DNA of 64,000 nt from Oasisia sp. SBJ-2009 (GCA_964017155.1 OZ024865.1:43861260-43925259); one strand, 5' to 3'; positions 41,801-55,173 are shown, counted from the stretch's first letter. Notes: generated from the letters alone by a model not told the origin. Program-made: numbers and translations.

Positions 41801-43479
41801 TCTTGTCACGGACACATTCAAACTATCACATTACAATCAACTTAAGCCGATCATCGATAATTATGAGACGTTCCGATGCTAGTACAGACGTTGATATGTG
41901 CGAATATGGTACAGGACATTCGTGGGGCAGGATGGCCTAGAAGTTAGAACACATGGCTGTCGATTGAAAGGACGGTAGCTCGATGCAAGAATTATACCAT
42001 GCAAGAATTATATTTGTTCTTTGTCGGAAAATAGCTCAGATGAGCTAATGTTATCAAATTCACATGTAAACCGACGTTAAATAAAGCTTCTTGTATCTTG
42101 TAGTGTTAAAAAAGCTCATAAGAAACAAGTGGCCAAAGTAGACCAATCTGTCTCGTCGTCCATACTGCGTGTATACATATCAGACGGTTGCCGCCATTGT
42201 TATGGCCATGTCCCATTACGTGTGCTACGACGTCAACGTCTGCACAATTACCGTTGCGTGTAATTAGCAGAGGGGTAATTTGATGTAAATAATTAGCGTT
42301 TAACTGCACGTATCGTTGGTTGCGTAACTTACAGGTGCTGGCGTCCGTCCCCCCGACGTCAGGTGGATTCACATTTGTGTCAGATTCGCGCCGAGATACG
42401 TATAAGTAAATACTGCTATAACTTCTCGAACTGGAGAACAGGCAATTTATGAACATTTAGACATTATTTAACAGAATCATGGTTATGTTGTATATGCTAC
42501 AGGATGAATATACCTAAGCAGAGTTGTACATTAGAAAAAGCACTGGTTAGGTTATATTATTGTTGTGTACTTTTATGGAAGACATGACGCTTCAGTGTTT
42601 CCAATCTGGTGAAAATCACTCAAGCATGACATTGCTAATGTCAAGACACACGCTACGTTGTAATGGACAACTTAATCGCTACAAGCGAAAACTTCATCAT
42701 AGCTACCTATAAAATAAATACGTATCTAACGTATCGCATGTATGGTCAGCGTTGTGATACGTTCGAAGAATGGAACATAACTGAAATTGTCCATTGTTAA
42801 ATGTTAGTGTCCAAATGATTCGATCTATAAGCCCACAGGCGGTGGTTGTCAACAGAACCGTACTGGATTGTCTGTCGCAAGACACTGCCCTTTGTCTTCG
42901 AACGAGGGAACATTAGAAAATGTGTACGAACCGAGCAAACTTAATACAGATACAACGTTGAGCTTCCTGTTTTACATTGCAGATCGGCCGAGGTATAGAT
43001 ACATTTGCTAGACGCTTTTATGTGTTCAGAGCAAACATGTTAGCTGCCAACATGTATCAATTCTGAATAACTCATAAAAGTAGACTGCCCACTTTTCCAA
43101 GAATGGGTAATTCAATTTCGTTCAGTCAACTCGGAATTCATACAATCGCAATTACAGAATCAGCCGCTAAGTCGAATCACATATTGGCTGGGATTGAATA
43201 ATTCATTGTCACCACTGGACTACAACGCGATGCTTAAGTATAGCAACAGCTTAAATGGATCAACTTGCTTTCGTATGAAGCGATTCAATAAAGCATGGCA
43301 TTACACGATATCCAAAACGTATATGATATAGAAAACAAATATCCAAGATATGACAATCATGTAGCATAAAATAAAACGATTTAAAATGCAACAAAACCAG
43401 TCAGTGAATATCATAACTCCACAACGATCATCAACAAAAAGCTGCACCCTCTCACCGCAGAAGTGCCCTGAATTGACGA

Positions 43480-44270
43480 CACCGCGATTACCCTGACCCA
43501 ATACGCCCGCAAATGAGCTGTTTACTTGTTCCGAGAAACGCCGTGCGACACAGGGTCCCCACACGGCATGGGGCGCACGCAACACACATGCATTGGGCGC
43601 GACCGACAAACTGTCGCGCGCACCGGCAAAAACTACCCAAACGTACCCTTTTTTGACACGCCCGCGGGTGACAGTGGTCACGAAACCCCGGTTCTCTGCG
43701 GCAGACCTATCCGTGGACGCACCCGGCGGCGACAACCTGACGCTGCTACGGTGCTACCTGAGGACCTACCTTTACCTGCGCGTTCGGTGGTCGGTGGCGA
43801 TATAAGAGGGGGACCGTGGCAGACTGACGCTACCGGCCGATCAGGCCACTTGCCGGCGACCTATTTGGGCAGCCATAGAAACGCATGCGTCGCGGTATAA
43901 ACAAGATGCCGCGTAGTCATTCATTGCATCGGGTCTTTGTTGCCGCGCGGTGTAGCGCCTTCAATGGGCACGGCACGAGCGTGTCGCTGCCTGCATTCGC
44001 CGGCCACATGGTGCCGCTATCACGGTAGCGATCCATGACCGCGTCACGTGACCGGGTCGAGTCGAGACGTATCGAGAGAACGATCGTGACTAAGCCGGGC
44101 GTTAGACTGTGGCAACGATCAGTGGACGTCGAATGGATCCGCTAATTACAGCTGTCTGCAGCACCAAAGCCAACTCGGAGCCCGCCGCCCAGGATGATCC
44201 GCCATGCTTTTTTCAATAGGGCTTCGTTCGCGTTGTGATGTCACGCTGACCGGGCGTGCCGTGTGTGCGC
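43480..44270. promoter_or_regulatory. GC- and CpG-rich patch
   Basis: This stretch is conspicuously richer in GC and CpG than the surrounding AT-rich DNA, with a tataaga motif at about 43800. ORFs of 144 codons (minus) and 124 codons (plus) overlap it but look like by-products of GC content. It could be a promoter or 5' untranslated exon region, possibly for SMT on the minus strand. There is no direct evidence. Confidence 0.3.
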
Positions 44271-44389
44271 AAGAAATTGAATGTTAGATCAAATTTACTT
44301 TGTTAGATACTTCAAAAAGACATTGCATACGGCAACAATGTGGGTGTTATCCGTGAGGTGACCACGGATTATATACCGAATGGTTCTTC

Positions 44390-44490
44390 GCGTACCCCAT
44401 GTAAACATACCCCATGTAAACGTATCCCACGTACCCCATGTAGACGTATCCCACGTACCCCATGTAGACGTACCCCATGTAGACGTAGAC
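44390..44490. repeat. 'gtaccccatgtaaacg' minisatellite
   Basis: About six imperfect units of 11-22 bp built from (g)taccccatgta(a/g)acgta(t). It encodes a Tyr/Met/Gly repeat on the minus strand, which is an artefact. Confidence 0.9.
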
Positions 44491-45484
44491 ACACATGGAG
44501 GAAGACAGACCTTTTTTCGTAAGACAAACATATGTTAGGATTCCGAACTCATGTTTGATCAGTTCTACGTCTAAATCCGTCTCGAGAGACGGTGCACGGA
44601 TGATAGTTCTTTCTTCTCTGTCTTCAGATGACGCGTCACACAATTGGTATCGTGGCTCCTCCGCGAACATCTCATGTCTACAGCAACGGAAACCGTATGC
44701 GCCAGCAAGACTGGTTCACCAGATACATCTGTCACCAGCAAGAGTTTGCAAGTGCAGACCAGTATCGTAGTATCATATACCCGTGATTACATCATTGTAT
44801 TGTAATTTATATTTGTCGAGACTATATTCCGTCGTTGAGTTGTCGTGAAGGCCGGCCTCTTTGACTTGGCAGCTACCACTCTCCTCCTAGTTGTGATGTC
44901 CTTATCATACGGAACCTAGGAAGATGCTGACTCCGTTCTTAAAGGGTTCTCTCTAGTCTACTGGCGGTGGAAGTTCTTTCGGATGTTCATTCCAGAGGCG
45001 AAAGAAGATTGCCAGGGAAGAGCTTTTATGAACAGTATTTGACGGGATCCGTATGAAGCAATGGTGATGCCGTGGTGTTTTTTTGCTAGAGGATGCGATG
45101 GCGTGCGGTCACTTATCGTTGGGATGGTGCAATAGCCGGCAAAGCAAGTTGAGTGCACCAACCGTTCTACATTATGTAAACAGTTAAATTACATAGTTGT
45201 AACTATGGTAACTTTCCTTTTTACGACGTCAGGTCTGCTTAGCGACGTGGAAGCAGTCATCTAAACGGTGAGACCGATTACACATTGGATACCAGTCGAT
45301 AATCTTGCAAATCGTTCTCGCTAGTTACTGTGCAGACATATTTTAGGACCCTAAGCAGCTTTCCTTGGTCGTCGTGTCTGTTTATCCCTGGACGATTTCG
45401 GAACGACGATAACATATATCTGCCAAACATCTGTAAACCATATAGTCCATTCACTAAATCAAACAAAGCTCTTTGATATAAGGT

Positions 45485-46531
45485 GGTCTTAAAGTGATTA
45501 TCCAGTCAGTGAGAGGTTCACAGTATTACCTTACATGTGTATACTGTATTGATTGTGCCTAGTAATTGTGCACAAACATCGTTAATAAAGAATTAGTTAT
45601 AGTTTAATGGTATCAAAAACATGCTATTTTAGATTCAGGGCGATGCTATCTGGAGACTTATGCGCCAATGACGTAAGCCAAATCGTTTACGTCACTGGCG
45701 CATTGTTGAAAAAGACAATGATTGGCCGAATCTTCACTAATATATGTGATAGTGACGTAAGCAAATCGCGACGTACTGGATATATCAGATACCATTGAAC
45801 AGACGTAGGATGTGTGTTGGTGATTCGGCATTTGGCGCAGCAGCACCTCGACTGTGGAATGAACTACCTGTGAACATTCGTGCGTCCGGGACATTACCCA
45901 TATTTAGAAAGTATTTAAAGACATATCTTTTTAGTAGACATTTCAATTAATTTAAATTGTTTTAAAATGACGGACATTGCATTATAATTTCTTTTTAGTG
46001 TAATAATATTTTAATTAGTGTTTATGTTTTAGATTAATTTATAGATTTATATGTATGTTTACGTACAGAGTTTTAGAAAGGGTTTTAATTTTATATTAAT
46101 ATATATATAATTTGCATACCATGTTTTAGTACTATACATCTTAAAAGCAGTGTTTAATATAATTTATTTATATAATTTACATACAAAGATTTGCGAGTTA
46201 GTATGATTTATATTAATTTATATAATTTACATTTTTATTTATTAATATACATTAATTTTAGTATTTTTCTTGTGCAGCGCATCGATCCGCCATGCGGGAA
46301 TTAGCGCTATATAAAAACTGTATTATTATTATTATTATTATTATGTTCGACGTCGGACGTGCATGCGCCAGTGACGTAAGCCGTTTTCGTTACTGGCGCA
46401 TAAGTCTCAAGATGGCAGTGCCCTGAATCCAACATGGAGTGTTTCTGGTATAATTATATATTATAATTAATTGCTTATTAACGATTTTTTACACAATTAC
46501 TACGCACAACCAATATAGTGTACATATGTAG
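45485..46531 (-). mobile_element. Family C copy 2, interrupted by a LINE
   Basis: Sequence from 45485 to about 45783 and from about 46345 to 46531 matches the reverse complement of 32661-33180. The left tip reads cttaaagtgattatccagtcagtgagagg. The central gap is filled by a LINE 3' end and the right tip is replaced by a second LINE. Confidence 0.75.
45790..46344 (+). mobile_element. CR1/L2-like LINE 3' end inserted into family C
   Basis: The frame ending at the stop 45948-45950 reads FGAAAPRLWNELPVNIR then FRKYLKTYLFSRHFN. This is the typical C-terminus of CR1/L2-clade reverse transcriptase ORFs. An AT-rich 3' UTR follows, ending ttagcgctatataaaaactg and an (ATT)n tail (46321-46343). The element is 5'-truncated and dead on arrival. 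Confidence 0.85.
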
Positions 46532-46930
46532 GCTCTCGTCTGCGTTCCAAGGGTCAACCTAAAACGTTTCGGGCGACGAGCCTTTTCATGTGCGGAACCT
46601 ACACTCTGGAACTCGCTTCCTTTTTATCTCAGGAAACAACAAGATTCCGGACATTTTAAGAAAGACCTAAAAACGTTTTTCTTTAAATAGGCATCTTCGT
46701 AATTTATTCTAGACATTTTAGAAAGAACATGAACACTTTATATTTTAAATGAGCGTATATTTACTTTTTTACTTTTTGTGTGCATTATTTTATCAAAATG
46801 TATACTTATAATTTGCTGAACTGTTGTAATGTATTTATTTTTTAAGCTATTTTACTTGTACACACCCCTGAATTTACTATGTAAAGAAATGAGGTGTTTA
46901 AATAAAATTATTTAAAAAGATTATTTAAAA
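46532..46930 (+). mobile_element. Second CR1-like LINE 3' end
   Basis: Codons 46532-46690 read VPRVNLKRFGRRAFSCAEPT, then LWNSLPFYLRKQQ, then FKKDLKTFFFK and a stop. This is the same kind of C-terminus as the previous LINE but a different family. A 3' UTR of about 240 bp follows, ending in ttatttaaaaaga repeats. It is heavily 5'-truncated. Confidence 0.82.
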
Positions 46931-47399
46931 AGAATATTTAATATTCTCAGTCATTTTATCAACCGAATGTTGAACAATGGTAGGAAAGTAGACTTCTATT
47001 AACTATACGATTGAATGCTTTATTATTGTGTACTATTATTCCTAGGAAATTTGCATGCGTATTCAACAAAAGTTACGGTAACACTTCAACGAATACGCAT
47101 CAGACCACTCTACGCAACACACGATGTCAGATCATTTGCCTGTTGGCCTTTAGCTATTAATACGTAATACGTAAGTGGACTACGTACTCCGTAGGCAAAA
47201 ATTCGTGGTACCATTGGTACCATGATGGCAAACTTCGCAGCACACAGTTATCGGCAATGGATTTGAAATCAGAATATAATTATATACAGCAAATTCCTGT
47301 TGGGATACTGCGCTGACTACACCAGAATATCAATTAGCCATCATAATTAGTTAATATCGCCCAATAATTAAAGCCATAAATTAGTCATGGAGTAATAAA

Positions 47400-47455
47400 T
47401 TGATATGGCAATCATATATCATATGATATGCCATATCATATGATATGGTAACCGT
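47400..47455. repeat. 'catatcatatgatatg' palindromic cluster
   Basis: Short overlapping palindromes (atcatatgat, ccatatcatatgatatgg) form a hairpin-prone AT-rich stretch. Confidence 0.6.
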
Positions 47456-47816
47456 TTTGACAACTTTTACGAAACTTAGTCTTAGCTAGGCAGTCTTTTG
47501 CACACATTGCTACCGAGTGGGGTAAGAAGCTAGTAAACATAACACTATTTTATACGATTTTTATTTGTTTGTATTATGCCATTTATGGTTAGGCTGGATA
47601 TGATGCATATATTTAGTTGATGACTGTTAATGCAAAAAAATAGTAATTCAGCCGTTAATTGGCTAAACAAAATCTTATTCTGTAAACTAGTGATAATATA
47701 ATTTCATAAAAGTGATGCGAAAATTCAGACCAGTGTAGAGACAAGACAATCAATGGACTCTTATGTCAAAGTTATGGAGTGATTCACTGCATCCCATTTG
47801 CCCAAACTTGACTCAC

Positions 47817-47975
47817 CTTGTCCTTGATTAGCTTGAATCTAGAAATGGTGTTAAAATTTCTTGGTACTAATCCAAATAGAGAATATTCGCGTATATCGGT
47901 TAACTGTGCATCGACGGCAGGGTACGAATCCATCATTCTTGCAAACGAACTGGCACGAAAACGTGGTTTTACCAT
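47817..47975 (-). CDS. Candidate first coding exon, 53 codons
   Basis: ATG at 47975 has good context (A at -3, G at +4) and an in-frame TAA two codons upstream. The frame stays open for 53 codons (MVKPRFRASSFARMMDSYPA...) and ends AAG before the consensus donor gtgagt. The phase 0 end is compatible with the SMT exons or the candidate exon at 37144, but the intron would be over 10 kb. No family is recognised. It may belong to an unidentified minus-strand gene. Confidence 0.4.
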
Positions 47976-49439
47976 ATTTTATTGAACGAACAGGTTCACG
48001 ATATTCCACATCGACAAATCACGTTAAACGGTTGTTTTTTGGCCACCTGGCGAACGACAGCTTCTAAATGCTTTTCTGCAGATGACCGTAATATAATTGC
48101 TAAGCCACGCCGTTCAGTTATTGTATCATCCTGACAAACACCCATAGATGCGTTATGGAATTGTTTTGAGAGACATTATTATAACACGATAAATCGTCGT
48201 TATTTAGCATAGCAGCTCTACAGTAATACAAAAATCCCATAAGACGTGTGGCTGTTAAAATGGAATTGAAATATAAAATATGTAGTCAAATACATTGCAA
48301 TGAAACATAGCAATAATGTAACAGCATACCCTAAACTTTATAAATTATTAACGAAATAGAATTCAAGTCATAGTATGTATGCGTTATTGCTCTAAGATCT
48401 AACCAGGTTTAACTTTAACATTATTTTGATTTGAATATAAATTGAACAAAAACGAGTAACCTGGCCTAGATCTGTGACAGTGACACGGTGTAACTTATGA
48501 TTAGCATTTTTGATACGCGAGCAACTAAGGTGACGCGGCGCACCTCGACCAGTCGTTGATCTTGTACGCAAAGACCCTCCGAATGACAATGGCAATGACC
48601 GAGAGCCCACTCAGTCTACACACAGACACCGTCGCTACGGGGCTATCGGGCAGCGAGAGGAACTAACAGGCACTTCAAGCCAAATGGTCACTGAACCGTG
48701 ACGAGGACATGACCACCCGAATTGACCCAATGACTCGGCGATTTTCGTGATATAAAATAAACATAAACAGTTTCTAGTGCTAGGGAAACATGATATATTA
48801 TATATACATATATAATACATGGCGACTTAATATTTTAGTATTCGATTCGATACGACGCTTGTGATCGAATCTATATAATCTATAATTGGTCCGCTGACTT
48901 TGGAGTATTGTAAATACTAAATGTATCACCTCTCAGGCGCAACGGTCCATTTGGTTCAATGTTCAATCGATTTAATTGACACTTGGCCTTTGATCTACAC
49001 ATTTACTATATAAAACATAAATGTTGTTAGACTTTATAATAATTCTGTAGCGGTGTGTTTCAGTTGACGAATTTAATAGTGAATATTCTCCAGAGGCAGA
49101 GGGTCGCACGGTACCGTTCGTTCGGTAATTCGGAGACGTTGTCACAGCAGAAGTTGCGTGTTTGGTCAGGGGGAGTGGCTTTAAGAACAAACACATGTAA
49201 TGACGACCACGGCTGACTACATGGCTTGGCATGTAGTCAGTTGTCATGACTCCATCCTAAACACCGACATCTCTTCAACTGCACTACGAGGGGCGCATGA
49301 GCGTCTACTGGTTGTCTCAGTGAGTTCTTAGCCGTCATTAAGACTGTCTCTCGTCGTTATGCTAAATTAGCCACGGGAACACGCACGCACACATGCACAA
49401 GTGTAAATGTGTCTACATACACATATGTACACATATAAG

Positions 49440-49471
49440 CAAGCACGCACGCACGCACATACACACGCACG

Positions 49472-49530
<59 letters not shown>
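49440..49530. repeat. (CACG)n-(CA)n microsatellite
   Basis: CACG units are followed by about 21 CA units. A G-run of about 16-18 nt occurs at 49778-49795. Confidence 0.95.
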
Positions 49531-50528
49531 TCATGTACAGGTGTAAACATATACCACACGCGTGATTGCCAATCGCGTGATCAGTCAGCCAATCAGAAGA
49601 CAGCCCTTTATTAATAGGTTGACATTCATTTGGTTCAAGCAATTCCCATTCATTCAACGACACGTCAAAGCTATTGCATTCATCTAGCAAAAGACAGCTT
49701 AATAGCTTAATGAACTGCCGTGGTCGCTGGTTACAGGTAGGCGAGCCGACACCGGTCACTGTGTGGGGCCATGGGTCGGGGGGGGGGGGGGGGGGCTATC
49801 ACCAGTGTAAGCCGATTAAAGGAAATGCTTCGGGGGTGACACCGTGAACATGTGCCACATACAATGTATACATGTGATTTCGGGGTAGATGGTATACCTA
49901 TTTATTTAGAGCACTGAGCCACAATGCATTAGAGTCAAACATATATAGCGATAGTTATGCTCCCCACGAATTTTGCCTACGTAAACACGAGAAGTAATTG
50001 TTATCCCTTAGTCGACAGACTTTGATCTGAACAAACGTACACTGAAAGGAACTAGGTGTTAGTAATGTACTAATCACAAAGACTGCATGCAGCTATAACA
50101 ATATTGTTAGTATAATATACGTAGGATATGTGTTGATATGTGCAAACAATCTATATGTTATTTTTGAGGTTTTGGCGCGCACACCATTATTATAGTAATT
50201 ATATTAAATCGACCGCACACAAATACACCAACTAGCTCAATTGGCACGTAGGCACTGGACAATGACCAACAAAATCCATTGTCCCATGCAGTGGTACGAT
50301 TATAATGGGGCTGGACTTAGGTCACCTTTTTCGTTGTCTTAGTTAAATCGTGTTATACGAATTATATTTGTCGAGCAGTGGATGACTCAGCAGTGCAGGT
50401 CGTCTTAGACCCAGATATTCACGGTTAAGTAGTTGAAAATATCTTATCTACCGAATATCTTATCATTCGTTTAACGAGAACGACTCGTCTAAACACATTC
50501 TTCAGTGTCACGCGGTCTGTCACTGATC

Positions 50529-50530
<2 letters not shown>

Positions 50531-50589
<59 letters not shown>

Positions 50590-50608
50590 TGCGTGCGTGT
50601 GTGCGTGC

Positions 50609-50653
<45 letters not shown>

Positions 50654-50678
50654 CGTGCGCGTGTGTGTATCTGTGTGC

Positions 50679-50729
<51 letters not shown>

Positions 50730-50755
50730 CGTGCGTGCGCGCGCGCGCGCGTGTA
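50531..50755. repeat. Compound TG/TGCG/TA/CG microsatellite
   Basis: This is a mosaic of (TG)n, (TGCG)n, (TG)n, (TA)n, (TG)n and (GC)n. The alternating purine-pyrimidine (CG)/(TG) blocks are Z-DNA-prone. Confidence 0.97.
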
Positions 50756-50889
50756 CCATCTTCGTGCGTCAGGGGACACTGTGGCTGATTACGTCAGACC
50801 AGCCTTTATCAACCATGGCTTATTAACCCAGGGCAATGAAATCTCTCACGAGGAGTCTGGTCGGCCTCAGCTCATGTGATACAATTTTG

Positions 50890-51015
50890 TGTGATTTCAG
50901 CCACATCCTGCTCGTGTTAATGCAATGGATCATGGTATTGGGATTCCCACCAGTCGTGTATCCATCTTCAAATTGGGGCGGATATTTGCGCTGTTCCCAC
51001 GGCTGATGCAGTAGC
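50890..51015. repeat. Dispersed repeat, family D copy 2
   Basis: This aligns with 75-215, sharing gtgatttcagccaca, ccaccagtc and cttcaaattggggcgg. It sits between a TG array (50531) and an inverted CACG/CA array (51023). Confidence 0.6.
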
Positions 51016-51022
51016 GGCTGGC

Positions 51023-51036
51023 GCACGCACGCGCGC

Positions 51037-51096
<60 letters not shown>
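51023..51096. repeat. (CACG)n-(CA)n microsatellite
   Basis: CGCG/CACG units are followed by about 20 CA units, in inverse sense to the TG array at 50531-50755. Confidence 0.95.
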
Positions 51097-51099
<3 letters not shown>

Positions 51100-52466
51100 C
51101 GCATTAGGCTACTATATAAGTTGGGTTAGGTTTGGTGAAGATTAGGAGTCGACAACAGAAAATGGTTATGGGTAAGGTTAGCGTTAGGGACCCAATGAGT
51201 CCAACTCCTAGACAGCCGCGACAACACAATCCTAATGGCGAAACAGCGCCCTCTGGCGAACAGTGGGGCAACAATATTTGCAACTTAAATGAATACATTC
51301 ACCAGGTGGCGCACTACTTTTGTCTGGAACAGAGCGTAGAAAAGGCCCCTGAGTTTGTCGGATCTGCTCAAACATACGTTACCCATTTCTTATAAACGTG
51401 TAGACATTATCGCCTCCCGTACATCACTTACGTAGGCGCTATATCGTGGAAGTTACAAAGCTTGCCCGAATGCTGATCCAGCCAGTGGCTCACTCTAGCG
51501 GTTAACATCGCGAGTTCAGCCTAGCGTTAGCACAGTAAGGGTCGTGTCAAAATGAAACAATAATACTGTATGGTTGACATTGTTCAACGCCCAAAGACAG
51601 CAGAGGAAACCGTCGCTACCAATTTTGTATAAATAAAAGGTAGATTTTTAATAGGACTATGATTCTGTTTGTATATCATTCACCGTATATCCGCGCTGTA
51701 CATTGTCGCGCTTATATTTTCCCGGGCGATATAAACTATCCGGGTGACGTTTCTGCGCATGCGCGATAAGTGTAAAAAAAAATTGCTGAAAGGTTATATA
51801 TGTCCGTTGGCTCATAATGGCCGATATATATCACACTAAAGACTTATTTAATACGAGATTCAGCGGGAAACGTTAACATAATTAATGACAACTACTGAAT
51901 CGCGCATGCGCAGAAACGTCACCAGGATAGTTTTTAACGCTCGGAAAAGGTATGCCTATACCGGGATAGGCCCAGTGATGTCTAATAAAATAATTGTTTG
52001 CTTGATTTCTGACGCAGGTCCTAATCACAAAGACGATCGTGTAGACCGGTATGAACTGGGACCTACAACCTGGCTATTACGTCAGAAGAGTGTGTTTTGG
52101 GCAAGTAAAAAAGAACGACTTGTGCCTTTTACGCCAAGATGAATCCGACATCTTCCCTACGTTGACAGATACGAGCCGTCTGTTATCGCGCCCATCTGGT
52201 CGATTCAAGTTGGATAAGCATCTGACTGCTGTCATTATGCCTCCATCACTTGTTTAAACGGACTGACTTCCACTGAGGAACTCTTGTGTATCACCTATGA
52301 TAGTTTTATTATGACGAGCATATATCTTATGAATTAATGTATTAACTTATTTAATCGATTAACTTTTTTATAATTATTTACATATATTTGTTAATAATTA
52401 AAACAATAATTATGTATCTTAATTACTAAGTATATCATATTTTAATGCTCATGTAATATCATATTT

Positions 52467-52541
52467 ACACACACATACACACGCACGCACGCACGCACGC
52501 ACGCACGCACGTACGCACACACACACACACACACACACACA
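52467..52541. repeat. (CACG)n-(CA)n microsatellite
   Basis: About nine CACG units are followed by CA units. A short (TAA)n array lies at 52606-52624. Confidence 0.93.
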
Positions 52542-54542
52542 ATTCGATATACTTTTACAATGTTTGTATGCGGAGATACGGCGCGTAATAAATGCTGGTT
52601 ACACTAATAATAATAATAATAATAGGCGCGTATGGTTGGGAAGATCTTGGGACATAACACAGTCGTGTCATATACGACACAGAAACGTCCGTCACGTCGT
52701 TGCCAGTTTGCCTAACAGTATGATTTGATCTATTATACATTACTGAAAACCAAATAATATTTTCACGAAACAAAGCCAACTTTAGAACGTTCAATATCTA
52801 TAATATGCACAACGCTGTTACTCAAATCGCCGTGTTGTCACTCAAATTCCCCGAATAGCGAGCTCGAATAATCCCGATGAAGGTCGTTACCCAACGGGGA
52901 CGGAACTACACATGTCACCATTACGCCGTCAGCGTAGCTGTCGCCATTCACGCAAGACAATTCTTCTGAGTGTAAACAATAATTGTTGATTTGTCTCGAA
53001 GCATAACATTTCACCAACCAAATATGGTTCATTAAACATATTTGGGTTGTCTGGGCGTCACAACATATTTAATTTATATAATATATTATTATATTATATA
53101 TTATTATATGTATATTAAATATGATTGTACAAAAACAGAATGCACACATATTTAATCACTATAATGAATAGTTTTTTTAAACAATACACACATCTTCTTG
53201 AACCTCTTTTTGTACTGTTTCATTTGCTATTGTTAACCGAATTCGTTGACAGCAGTCGGTAGTTTGTTTACAGTGTTCGGGTCTAGTTGCCGTGTCTGTG
53301 AAACGGATTACGTCGACCCATGACGTTTGACCCAACGTGTCTGATTTATGTAGTCGTATAGTAAACAGTGACTGCTACATATTGACTTTCGGCCGCAAAA
53401 CATGCGCACTTTGAACGCCCTGAGAACTTAATCACGGGTGTATAGACCGAATATATCCCACTGCGTGCGTTGCTTGCCTGCGATGTATTATTTTGAGAGC
53501 AGTTGACAGAGTCTTTAACGCACGACAGCGACCACCCACGACGATAACGAAAATACTGCTAAGATGTTTAACATTTATGATTATTTAACGATGTTGACAA
53601 ATGTGGTCTTGATCACCGACGAAGGATAGCAGGAATAAGGAATAGATGACACCACGTCTAAGGGATGCTGCTGCCAGCGAACAGGGGAAACTAGCATCAG
53701 CAAATATTCCATTTCAAACGTGATTATAAATTAATGGAAGAAATTATCTACTGATTGCTTAAATACTAGCAGAATGAATTATACTCTACACCTATTATGC
53801 ACAACAATAAAGGCAAAGTATGTAATCATCGATGCAGTATTACGAACATCATACTAAACATTAGCAAAAGACAACTTTGATTTAACTTATTGAAATAAAA
53901 TGTATGTACATGGGAACCGTTTCTTAACGTTGTTAAGAGCTCATAACCCCGATTTTGTACTATTAAATAATTTTTTTCCGTAATAGTGAACTTGAATACT
54001 TAAAACTGTCAACGTCACGACGCGCCGATGGGACATTGCCACTGGTGTGTCGTCGAAATAGTGTCCTCAACACAACGGCAGTGAACATTCGCGTTTAGAA
54101 ACGCTCATTTAATTTAACAACACATTTTTATAATGACGAATTTCCGTAAGAGCTACATTCTAATTAGTCAACGGGCACTGGACATGTTTGGAATCTGTTA
54201 TTTGTGAGACTTCCCCTGGCGCCTGATGGTTAATTCATACGACGATCAAAGAACTAGCCGTGAACCGGAGTGGTTGCGGTCTACGCGGCATGAAAACAAA
54301 CAACCACTCGGCGAGAGCCACGTACCCGTGCCTGGATGTCTGTAAAACTGCCGTCAAAACCCGCATCGTGAACCTTTTCAAACCCAGAGTAATTACTCAA
54401 ATTTTTTTGTCGGCGCAACTCTACTCAATTAGCACACGCGGGTAAAACTCCCACGCGCACTTCCAGTCCGCCGGGGTGCGACAGAACCGCGCATTACGGT
54501 CACCTCGGTAATACAGATACCTCCCAATAAGGTCATCGAACA

Positions 54543-54571
54543 CAACAACAACAACAACAACAACAACAACC
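54543..54571. repeat. (CAA)n microsatellite
   Basis: About nine CAA units occur, followed by a gatgatgacgat-rich stretch at 54610-54660. Confidence 0.9.
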
Positions 54572-55087
54572 GACCAATATGGAAGCAGCTCATCCTTGTC
54601 ACGACCAATTAATGACGAGGAATATGATGACGATAGCGATGACAATGATGATGACGATGAATTACATAATAAATTCAAACCATACTTCACGCGTAGTTGT
54701 GTTTAATATGCCTGAAACCAAGCTCGTGGTAGTTATTTGAACGTTGCGCATCCGTGAAATTGCAAATAGTAAATTTTAGCAGTTATTGCGTAAGCACGTG
54801 TAAAAAAACAAATACACCTTTCAAGTCGCCTGCTCCAACGTCCCTAGCCGCTAAGTGAGACCAAGTAGGCGTATATAGGTTCGTTGAAGCTCGTCCTAAT
54901 AATTAGCACACATGGATGATTCCGAGTAAAGAAGAATACTCTGGTTTAAATGTTTCATTCAAGCGCGTGTCCTTCTTTCGTCAGCCACGATGCGCTGGCC
55001 ATTGCATCATCCTCCATAACCTGTGTCACCTCAATGTTTCTCCACACCTTGACCCTCATAGTTATCCTATACATTGACATACTGTGT

Positions 55088-55121
55088 TCCCCCCCCCCTC
55101 TCTCTCTCTCTCTCTCTCCAT

Positions 55122-55171
<50 letters not shown>
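55088..55171. repeat. (CT)n microsatellite
   Basis: A C-run is followed by an interrupted (CT)n array. Confidence 0.95.

Positions 55172-55173
<2 letters not shown>

Larger units (their letters stand above)
35143..47816. other. Region upstream of SMT without a recognised gene
   Basis: This stretch holds candidate exons at 36950-37144 and 38743-38898, a GC-rich patch at 43480-44270, a minisatellite at 44390 and nested transposons at 45485-46930. From 40460 to 41500 the plus strand is purine-rich with many short ORFs on both strands, none convincing. The rest is AT-rich with no supported feature. Confidence 0.45.

Noticed and set aside
42335..42456. Minus-strand ORF ending at a gtaagt donor
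   Set aside because: The donor is good, but the peptide is low in information and no acceptor, partner exon or family could be identified.
43301..43900. Overlapping 144- and 124-codon ORFs on opposite strands
   Set aside because: Stop codons are rare in GC-rich sequence. Neither ORF has recognisable domains.
51104..51395. ORFs in a gttaggg-like region
   Set aside because: Low-complexity telomere-like degenerate repeats. No coding evidence.
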